Positions 1 to 5,114 of a DNA stretch of 5,391 nucleotides are shown piece after piece (position 1 is the first letter of the stretch; each line of letters starts with the position of its first letter). The position numbers and the translations under genes were made by a program. Under the pieces are notes generated by a model, which was not told where the DNA came from, ran no database searches, and saw nothing but the letters and a program-made list of their open reading frames with translations. This stretch comes from Bacteroidales bacterium UBA4070 (GTDB taxonomy: Bacteria; Bacteroidota; Bacteroidia; Bacteroidales; VadinHA17): positions 1 through 5,391 of the forward strand of contig DFYY01000014.1 in NCBI GenBank assembly GCA_002383485.1. The letters run 5' to 3'.

Positions 1-43
1 GTGTGAGAGGTCGGAAAATGAAATAGGAGGAAACCTTTTTCAT
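1..43 (-). CDS. Possible 5' end of an unidentified gene, cut by the window edge
   Basis: On the minus strand an ATG at 43-41 opens a frame reading MKKVSSYFIFRPLT to the window edge. The Lys-Lys start followed by hydrophobic residues could be the beginning of a signal peptide or membrane segment, but only 14 residues are visible and the family cannot be named. A textbook Shine-Dalgarno core AGGAGG lies at 52-47 with only three bases before the ATG. That is unusual because Bacteroidota genes mostly lack such sites. The frame would follow xseB by 71 bases. The same DNA forms a strong hairpin (24-53), so the apparent start could instead be a chance feature of a terminator. Low confidence until the sequence to the left is seen. 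Confidence 0.3.
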   Translation of the reverse strand, partial: MKKVSSYFIFRPLT

Positions 44-53
44 TTTCCTCCTA
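24..53 (-). terminator. Perfect 10-bp hairpin after xseB: terminator or start-site-masking structure
   Basis: Positions 24-33 (TAGGAGGAAA) are the exact reverse complement of 44-53 (TTTCCTCCTA), with a 10-base loop at 34-43. Read on the minus strand, the stem is followed by the T-rich TTTCATTTTCC, so it could end the MORN-protease-xseAB transcript. It also holds an AGGAGG in one arm and an ATG in the loop, so it could equally mask a ribosome binding site. A second pairing, 13-23 with 38-48 (11 bp), shares bases 44-48 and excludes the first. Confidence 0.45.
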
Positions 54-114
54 CTCGATTTTATGACGTTGCTTATAAAAGGGCGTTTCCGTCTGCCAAA
101 GACAGTTACGCGTG

Positions 115-312
115 TCACTTCAGATCTTCCATGATGCCGTCAATTTTTTCGCCTGTTTCGCGAAGGCGGCGGCGGCATATCTTAATCAGTTCGGCGGCTT
201 TCTTTACATCTTCTGACAGTCTGTCAATATCCGGTTCTCCCTCTTCGATATTTTTGAGTATTTCTTCGATGCCTTTTAGGGCTTCGTTGAACCCGATCTC
301 CTTTTTTGCCAT
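115..312 (-). CDS. xseB: Exodeoxyribonuclease VII small subunit
   Basis: XseB is the small subunit of exonuclease VII, a cytoplasmic nuclease that degrades single-stranded DNA from both ends into short acid-soluble oligonucleotides. Several copies of XseB assemble on one XseA. The 65-residue product fits the family, being a little shorter than the roughly 80-residue E. coli protein. It shows the two-helix pattern: FNEALKGIEEILKNIEEGE near residues 8-26, a turn around PDIDRLSED, then a second helix with KAAELIKICRRRLRETGEKI at about 38-57. It starts two bases after the xseA stop, so the subunits are very likely made from one message by coupled translation. The ATG at 312 is the natural start, since an upstream extension would enter xseA. 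Adjacency to xseA makes the call firm. Confidence 0.95.
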   Translation of the reverse strand: MAKKEIGFNEALKGIEEILKNIEEGEPDIDRLSEDVKKAAELIKICRRRLRETGEKIDGIMEDLK

Positions 313-314
313 GG

Positions 315-1571
315 TTATCTTTTTTTGATGATTTTTTCAACCTTGCTGCTTGCCGTTCCGTCAGCGAAATGGGTTTTGATTATATCTCCCGGTTCGAGGT
401 CGGCTGCTGACTGAATGATTATACTGTTCCTTGAAGTGAGGGTATATCCCCTTTTAAGCACGCCGGCAGGATCAAGGTGACGCAGTGAGTCTTCGACCCT
501 GTCTGTTGACTCCTTCGCTTTGCGGATAACGCCGAGAGCTGCCCTGCGAAGATTTTCCCGGTGATATGCCAGTTTTTCCTGTTTCACTCTTACTATCAGT
601 CTTGCTGTTGCGGCCGTTCTGTTCTGCAGTGATGAGAGGTGTTCACCGGCAGCATCCAGTGCGCCGGTCACCGATGTCGCAAGTGTCTCCGCCATGCCGA
701 TGATCCTGTTCTCGCAATCAAGTGTTCTCTCCGTGATGAATCCGGCAACTGCGGTAGGTGTTTTAAGAGCACGCCATGCTACCATGTCAGTAACCGACTG
801 ATCCTTCTCGTGCCCTATTCCGGTAAGCACCGGCAGCGGGAACTGTGTCACATGGTAAGCGATCTCGTAACTGTCAAACCAGCTCAGGTCGGTCGTAGAG
901 CCGCCACCGCGGATAATTGCCACCACATCGAATCTTCCGGGTTCTTCAGCTATCTTGTCAAGTGCTTCTGTGACCGATGCGGCGGTTGTCTCGCCCTGCA
1001 TGACGGCTTCAAAGAGAACAGGCCGGAAGACATACCCGTATGGATTGTTAATAAGTTGGTTGATGAAATCCTGGTATCCGGCGGCCTTTGATGACGAGAC
1101 CACAGCTATGTTCCGGGGGTAGGGGGTCATAGGCACACCCCTGTTCATCGTAAGGACTCCCTCGGCAGTGAGTCTTCTTATGATTGCCTCGCGGCGCAGG
1201 GCCATATCGCCTGCTGTATAGGCCGGGTCGATTTCGGAGATGTTGAGGCTCAGGCCGTAGAGCTCATGGTATTCCACAGTAGCCCTGAAAAGGATAGTGA
1301 TACCGGCCCTGAGGGGTATGCCTGTGCTGGCGTTAAAGAAGGTGCTGAGTGATCTGTACTTTGAGGCCCATATTGTAGCCCTGGCCCTGGCGGTGACTCT
1401 TCCCCCGGGGGTGTCACTCCCTGTAAGCTCGAGGTAGCAGTGGCCTGCGCTCTGGACCTTCATCTCGGCAATCTCGGCCACTACCCAGAATGAGCCGGGC
1501 AGGGCTTCATAGATCTTGTCGCGGATCAGTCCCTGAAGCTCGGTCAGTGATATGCTTCCTTCCCTGTTCAT
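315..1571 (-). CDS. xseA: Exodeoxyribonuclease VII large (catalytic) subunit
   Basis: XseA is the catalytic subunit of exonuclease VII, acting with XseB in single-strand DNA degradation and mismatch-repair or damage processing. The 418 residues are slightly short of E. coli XseA (about 456). An OB-fold nucleic-acid-binding domain covers about residues 5-115 (SISLTELQGLIRDKI, later FRATVEYHELYGLSLNISEID). The catalytic domain follows, with AVVSSSKAAGYQDF at 156-169, RGGGS at 221-225, GHEKD at 253-257 and TPTAVAGF at 271-278. A long charged, coiled-coil-like stretch (about 280-365) precedes the LKRGYTL segment (372-378). The start is well fixed: an in-frame TAG lies at 1592-1590 and no other start codon occurs before the ATG at 1571. 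That ATG overlaps the stop of a 22-codon mini-frame made by a 65-bp tandem duplication of the protease/xseA junction. No Shine-Dalgarno is visible, so coupling from upstream translation is likely. Confidence 0.96.
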   Translation of the reverse strand: MNREGSISLTELQGLIRDKIYEALPGSFWVVAEIAEMKVQSAGHCYLELTGSDTPGGRVTARARATIWASKYRSLSTFFNASTGIPLRAGITILFRATVEYHELYGLSLNISEIDPAYTAGDMALRREAIIRRLTAEGVLTMNRGVPMTPYPRNIAVVSSSKAAGYQDFINQLINNPYGYVFRPVLFEAVMQGETTAASVTEALDKIAEEPGRFDVVAIIRGGGSTTDLSWFDSYEIAYHVTQFPLPVLTGIGHEKDQSVTDMVAWRALKTPTAVAGFITERTLDCENRIIGMAETLATSVTGALDAAGEHLSSLQNRTAATARLIVRVKQEKLAYHRENLRRAALGVIRKAKESTDRVEDSLRHLDPAGVLKRGYTLTSRNSIIIQSAADLEPGDIIKTHFADGTASSKVEKIIKKR

Positions 1572-1675
1572 CTGCTTACCCTGATCACCCTAAATCTCTT
1601 CTCTGCCTGTAGTGATATGCTTCCTTCCCTGTTCATTTGCTTGCCCTGATCATCCTGAATAACTTCTCTCCCTGT
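1546..1675. repeat. 65-bp tandem duplication spanning the protease/xseA junction
   Basis: Positions 1546-1610 and 1611-1675 are two adjacent 65-bp copies that differ at only seven sites (58 of 65 identical). Each contains, on the minus strand, the end of the protease reading frame (ending in TGA) overlapping the first codons of xseA (MNREGSIS). The first 26 bases of the plus-strand unit, which cover the xseA start, are identical in both copies. All seven differences fall in the other 39 bases, the protease-tail half. The right copy supplies the actual protease C-terminus and the left copy supplies the actual xseA start. The ancestral junction was probably a single ATGA overlap. Confidence 0.95.
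1568..1636 (-). CDS. Duplication-made 22-codon mini-frame linking protease and xseA
   Basis: The ATG at 1636-1634 overlaps the protease stop (TGA at 1635-1633) and opens a frame starting MNREGSIS, identical to the XseA N-terminus. The frame then crosses into the second copy of the protease tail (EKRFRVIRVSR) and ends with TGA at 1570-1568, overlapping the xseA ATG. The tail keeps the protease reading frame: its KRFRVIRVSR aligns with KLFRMIRASK of the protease. No independent function is suggested. It probably acts, if at all, as a translational relay that lets ribosomes ending the protease reach the xseA start. Whether the peptide is made is unknown. Confidence 0.35.
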   Translation of the reverse strand: MNREGSISLQAEKRFRVIRVSR

Positions 1676-3282
1676 GCTGTTGTCACCTTCAATATGTAGA
1701 GTCCCTGGGCGAGATGCCCAAGCCCGTCGAGCCTGAATGACCGCGCAATGTATACAGGAAAATTCTTTTCTGCCATTTTTATGCCACTGGCACCGGTGAG
1801 GGTAACGTTGAGGTGTTCAGGCGGTTCATGAAACCAGAGCACAATCTGGTCCGTAAAGGGGTTCGGCCCGGCTGAGACGATTACTTCCGGCCTGAATGTA
1901 TGTGTCTCCTCCAGCAATCTGAGCGCCTTTATGAAGTCCGGTATTCCGTACCCGTAGAGAGAATCAGGGCTGTTATACCTGTCGCTGCTGCGGTGGAGGA
2001 CATCGATTATATCAGAAGGGAAGGCAGATGGTACTGCCTGCATCAGGGATGCGCAGAGGCCGCTGATCACCGGGCATGAGAAGGAGGTTCCGCTGCCGCT
2101 GTGCCACAGCTCCGGTTCAAACTGTATAGGGATGCCCACTCCGGGGGCAACCACGTCTGGCTTGACCTGGCCATCTGCTGAGTAGCCTGCCGATGAAAAG
2201 TCGGAGATTGTCAGGTCCTGCCTCAGTGCGCCTATGCAGAGGACGCTGTCGCCATCAGACGGGGCGATGATGCGTACCCACTCCTTGTTGCGCTCGTTGC
2301 CGGCGCTGTTGACGACAAGTATTCCCTTTGATGCTGCCATGTCAGCTCCGCTTGTAATGAAAGGAGTGTTCCCGTCCATGTTGCTGAAGGAGTAATCGAG
2401 AGTAGGGTCATCGAAGGTGAAGTATCCGAGCGATGAGGTTATTATGTCAACGCCGGCGCTGTCGGCATATTCCGCGGCGGCAACCCAGTAATCCTCCTCC
2501 ACGGGGTATTCGGTCTCGTCGTCTTCGGTGCGCAGCAGCAGGTAGTCAGCACCGGGAGCCGTTCCGTTTATGACTCCCGGTAATGATCCGGCAAGGATTG
2601 ACAGGACCGATGTGCCGTGAGTATGATAGTCATAGACCTGGTCAGTCCCGTTAACGAAGTTGCGGGTAGCGATGATGCCTCCCCTCTGTCTCAGGGGTGC
2701 CAGGGACTCGATTGCGTCAGCACCGTCGAAACCGGCGTCAAGGACTGCAATTGTTATCTTTTTACCGGTGAAGCCTGACTGGTGGAGCAGATGACCGTTG
2801 AGCGGGATGCGGGGGTCAAATGCGTCAGGACCGGCGCCAGGGGCTGTAATGCCGTACTTGCTGTAGCTCTTTTTGGCAGGATCAGCTGGGTGTCTGACAA
2901 GTTGTATGCTGTCAATAAAGTGATACTCTTCATATGCGGCCGGATCCTTTGCTTCGGTTGTTGTAAAAAGTGCCGTGTTGAGCCATTTTGAGGTGCACCT
3001 GGGCCTGAAGCCGGATCGTGAAAGGGTAATTATGTGTTGCCTGCTGACTGGAATATCACTATCGGTCAGCACCGGAATACCCTGTTTTTCCCTGCGGCTG
3101 ATGGCGGCAGGGGAGAGCAGCTCCTCCGGTGTGAAGTCACTTACTGTACTGGTTTTTTCACTGAACCAGATGCGGTAGAACCATAACTGGTCATCTGTGG
3201 GATAAACAGGCTGTGCCGTCACCGGCAGGAGGCCGGTGATGAGAGACAGAAGGGCTATGGGTATGACCTTTATTCTCTTCAT
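1633..3282 (-). CDS. Secreted subtilisin-like (S8) serine protease with T9SS C-terminal sorting domain
   Basis: This 549-residue protein is a subtilase built for export. A signal peptide (MKRIKVIPIALLSLITGLLPVTAQ, likely cut after about residue 24) is followed by a pro-region (about 33-130, with SPAAISRREKQGI and DIPVSRQHI, common in Bacteroidota S8 enzymes). The catalytic domain spans about 160-455. The triad is visible as Asp182 (AVLDAG), His222 (HTHGTS) and Ser400 (GTSFSCPVISG), with oxyanion Asn329 (NSAGNE), so it should be active. The end (about 468-549) has the type IX sorting pattern: GPNPF at 472-476, a beta-rich stretch, LAQGLYILKV at 524-533 and a basic tail. This predicts passage across the outer membrane by the Por system and surface attachment or release. 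Its ATG overlaps the MORN gene stop (ATGA). Its last 13 or so codons lie inside the 65-bp tandem duplication. The substrate is unknown. Confidence 0.93.
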   Translation of the reverse strand: MKRIKVIPIALLSLITGLLPVTAQPVYPTDDQLWFYRIWFSEKTSTVSDFTPEELLSPAAISRREKQGIPVLTDSDIPVSRQHIITLSRSGFRPRCTSKWLNTALFTTTEAKDPAAYEEYHFIDSIQLVRHPADPAKKSYSKYGITAPGAGPDAFDPRIPLNGHLLHQSGFTGKKITIAVLDAGFDGADAIESLAPLRQRGGIIATRNFVNGTDQVYDYHTHGTSVLSILAGSLPGVINGTAPGADYLLLRTEDDETEYPVEEDYWVAAAEYADSAGVDIITSSLGYFTFDDPTLDYSFSNMDGNTPFITSGADMAASKGILVVNSAGNERNKEWVRIIAPSDGDSVLCIGALRQDLTISDFSSAGYSADGQVKPDVVAPGVGIPIQFEPELWHSGSGTSFSCPVISGLCASLMQAVPSAFPSDIIDVLHRSSDRYNSPDSLYGYGIPDFIKALRLLEETHTFRPEVIVSAGPNPFTDQIVLWFHEPPEHLNVTLTGASGIKMAEKNFPVYIARSFRLDGLGHLAQGLYILKVTTAQGEKLFRMIRASK

Positions 3283-4055
3283 TTAATGACTGTTCCTGTG
3301 ATGTCAGTCACTGTGACCCTGCCCTTTTTCTTCTCGAGATCATCGAGGAAACTTGTCTCCTGGTCGGCGAGCTTCGGGTCGGCAGGCACGCCGTCCTTGT
3401 ATGCTATGATCTGTTTCAGGGAACCATCCTCGTTGAATATCATCCAGTCGCCGGTCCGGCGGTCTTCAAGATACCTGCCTTCATACTGCAGCTTACCGTT
3501 CGGGTGGTAGTAAGAGAAGGGGCCTTCGAGTTTCCCGGCCATGAATTCAGCCCTGAGGCATATTGATCCGTCAGGGTAGTACTGGAGCCATTCGCCGCTG
3601 CGGTTACCCATATCCCAGGCTACTTTTTCTGCCAGGGTGCTGTCAGCGTAGTATTTGACGGACAGGCCGTGGCGGGTATCATTGTGGTAATACTCCTCGC
3701 TGATCAGGTATGGCGGTTGAGTTGCCGACCAGAATCTCCAGAGTCCTTCCTTTTTACGGGCTACATATTTACCTTCGGCAGCTTTTATACCGTCACCGTA
3801 GTAAAAGACGGCAGTTGCCTCGTCTTTTCCGGGGGCGTAGGTGAGTTCGGAGAGGAGCACTCCTTCTTCGGTGTATCTCTTAAAGAGACCCACCGGTTTG
3901 TCATCTCTGAAGGTCCCCTCATACATGATCTTGCCGTTGGGGTAGTTTTTAACCCAGGGTCCCTGCTTCTTTCCGGAAGCATCAGTCAGGTTCTGAGAGA
4001 AAAGGATTAATGGTGCCAGGAAAATAAATATGGTGAATAAATTACGCTTATACAT
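3279..4055 (-). CDS. Exported MORN-repeat (YwqK-like) protein
   Basis: The 258-residue product starts with a signal peptide (MYKRNLFTIFIFLAPLILFSQ, likely cut near residue 21). The rest is MORN_2-type repeats of about 20-25 residues: GPWVKNYPNGKIMYEG (32-47), GLFKRYTEEGVLLSE (56-70), a looser unit at about 80-96, GLWRFWS (104-110), GLSVKYYADSTLAEKV (130-145), GEWLQYYPDGSICLRAE (154-170), GPFSYYHPNGKLQYEG (178-193) and GDWMIFNEDGSLKQI (202-216). Such proteins are often labelled YwqK family antitoxin, but nothing nearby looks like a toxin and that function should not be assumed. The repeats form beta-hairpins that usually bind proteins or membranes. A short charged tail (DDLEKKKGRVTVTD) follows. 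It is first in the operon and its stop overlaps the protease ATG, so it may be made in step with that protease, possibly as an envelope partner (inference). Confidence 0.85.
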   Translation of the reverse strand: MYKRNLFTIFIFLAPLILFSQNLTDASGKKQGPWVKNYPNGKIMYEGTFRDDKPVGLFKRYTEEGVLLSELTYAPGKDEATAVFYYGDGIKAAEGKYVARKKEGLWRFWSATQPPYLISEEYYHNDTRHGLSVKYYADSTLAEKVAWDMGNRSGEWLQYYPDGSICLRAEFMAGKLEGPFSYYHPNGKLQYEGRYLEDRRTGDWMIFNEDGSLKQIIAYKDGVPADPKLADQETSFLDDLEKKKGRVTVTDITGTVIK

Positions 4056-4071
4056 GACATTCAGTTTAATG

Positions 4072-4079
4072 CAAAAGTA
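4072..4079 (-). promoter_or_regulatory. Candidate Bacteroidota -7 box for the MORN-protease-xseAB operon
   Basis: The minus strand reads TACTTTTG, an exact match to the TAnnTTTG -7 motif of the Bacteroidota housekeeping sigma factor. It lies 16 bases before the MORN ATG, giving a very short leader. No good -33 TTG/TTTG element is seen at the usual 19-21-base distance, so the promoter may be weak or the match accidental. The box lies inside the last codons of the chimeric transposase frame. Confidence 0.4.
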
Positions 4080-4309
4080 ATGAAAAGGTTATTGGTATTT
4101 GCAGTGATGTTGATCAGCAAAGGCTCCTCCTTTTGATCCATAAAGTTAATAACCTGTTGAAAACTATTACTTGAAATGCTGTCACAAAGTAAGGGTTTCT
4201 GGCATGTACGAAAAATAGGATGTCTTATTAAAACAGATTCAGATGAGTTGTGCAACTGATAGACTATACCGGAAATGGAGCCGGAATACAACCATATAAT
4301 GCTCTTAAA

Positions 4310-4328
4310 TTCTTGTATAATACAAGAA
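4310..4328. repeat. 19-bp near-perfect palindrome at the transposase break point
   Basis: TTCTTGTAT at 4310-4318 is the exact reverse complement of ATACAAGAA at 4320-4328, with one central base. It sits next to codon 224 of the transposase, where family similarity ends. It could be a recombination scar, a protein-binding site, or coincidence in A+T-rich DNA. Confidence 0.6.
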
Positions 4329-5025
4329 ATGACGCTACGGGCTTTTAGATCTGTGGGTACGGTTAGCCAAAATGCCGCAGATTCATTTTCTGCAATCCAT
4401 ATACCGAGCACTTCTTTTAAACCATCATTTTTTAGCCCTATTACAATGAAAATGCACTTATTGATGTATTTTCCGTTTTGCCTCACTTTCAGCACAATCC
4501 CATCCATCCAAATGGTAAAATATACCTTCTCTAATGGGCGGTTTTGCCATTCTTTGACATGTTCAATGATGCGGTTTGTAACATTGGATATTGTGCCTTC
4601 GCTGACGTCCACACCGTATATTTCTTTTACCTGTTCGGATATATCAGAGGTAGTCATTCCCCGGCTATATATGCCTATAATAGCTTCCTCAAGCTTATCA
4701 CTCATGCGTTGTCCTTTGGGGATGAGCTGTGGCTCAAACTCCCCGTTCCTGTCCCTGGGGATGTTCAGAACCATGTCCCCAAGATTGTCTGTCTTGACTT
4801 TTTTACTGAAGTATCCATTGCGGCTATTACCACTACCATTTCCTTTTTTGCTGTATTTTTCATAGCCCAGGTGGGCTTCTAATTCAGCCTGTAACATCTC
4901 TTCAACCCCTTGTTTAAAAAGGTCATTAAAGAAGGAATGAAAGTCCTCCTTGTTTTTGAACTGTTTAAAAAAGTCCTTTGGAATTGCTTTGTTTGCACTC
5001 ATAATAAAAGTTTTTAAAGATTTTA

Positions 5026-5033
5026 CAAAGATA
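5026..5033 (-). promoter_or_regulatory. Candidate promoter -7 box of the transposase gene
   Basis: The minus strand reads TATCTTTG, an exact TAnnTTTG match, 23 bases before the ATG at 5002. A transcription start around 5020 would leave a short A+T-rich leader. It would also exclude the longer start at 5038, which supports choosing 5002. The -33 region falls within the adjacent palindrome and has only a weak TTTC match. Confidence 0.5.
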
Positions 5034-5036
5034 GGC

Positions 5037-5091
5037 ACCGCCCTGCGAAATGAAGCGCAGGCGTAGCCGGAGCGAAATGAAGCAGGGCGGT
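5037..5091. repeat. Compound palindrome in the IS leader
   Basis: ACCGCCCTGC at 5037-5046 is the exact reverse complement of GCAGGGCGGT at 5082-5091. Inside is a competing hairpin, CCTGCG (5042-5047) with CGCAGG (5056-5061), sharing bases with the outer stem. The 12-mer GCGAAATGAAGC occurs twice, at 5045-5056 and 5072-5083. The unit is G+C-rich within A+T-rich flanks. It lies between the terminal repeat and the transposase promoter, where it could fold transcripts entering from outside. It may also be a dispersed intergenic repeat of this genome. Confidence 0.8.
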
Positions 5092-5114
5092 ACTATCACA
5101 TTACTTCTACTCTT

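Larger units (their letters stand above)
4061..5002 (-). pseudogene. IS256/Mutator-family transposase, 3' part lost and replaced by unrelated sequence
   Basis: The first 224 or so residues are typical of IS256-family transposases from Bacteroidota: MSANKAIPKDFFKQ, LQAELEAHLGYEKY (37-50), GNSRNGYFSKKVKT (58-71), IPRDRNGEFEPQLIPKGQ (81-98), IYSRGMTTSDI (111-121), WMDGIVLKVR (165-174) with the first catalytic Asp at 167, and GLKEVLGIWIAENESAAFW (194-212). After DLKARSV the family continues into the second catalytic Asp (a TDN motif) and a C-terminal Glu (near NLIEN). Here the frame instead runs about 89 residues through unrelated sequence to TGA at 4063-4061. Full-length members have about 400 residues. 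Other frames downstream do not restore the missing part, so this is a truncation or fusion rather than a simple frameshift, and transposition activity is not expected. The ATG at 5002 is preferred over 5038 because family proteins begin MSANK and a promoter box lies between the two. Confidence 0.85.

Noticed and set aside
639..1091. Plus-strand open frame of 150 codons
   Set aside because: It lies antisense inside the conserved catalytic part of xseA and has no start context or recognisable motif.
3669..4010. Plus-strand and second minus-strand frames inside the MORN gene
   Set aside because: Both are shadows of the MORN repeats, which explain the coding signal.
3279..4055. Calling the MORN protein an antitoxin of a toxin-antitoxin pair
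   Set aside because: The label comes from a database family name. No toxin-like gene is adjacent, and the protein is exported.
4061..4330. A simple frameshift restoring the transposase C-terminus
   Set aside because: The other two minus-strand frames were read here; neither shows the TDN or NLIEN catalytic motifs and both are full of stops.
4275..4865. Long plus-strand open frame opposite the transposase
   Set aside because: It is fully antisense to a recognisable transposase, and its composition is that of a mirror frame with no recognisable domain.
5003..5038. Longer transposase start giving 12 extra N-terminal residues (MPIFVKSLKTFI)
   Set aside because: Family proteins begin at the MSANK methionine, and the TATCTTTG promoter box lies inside the extension.
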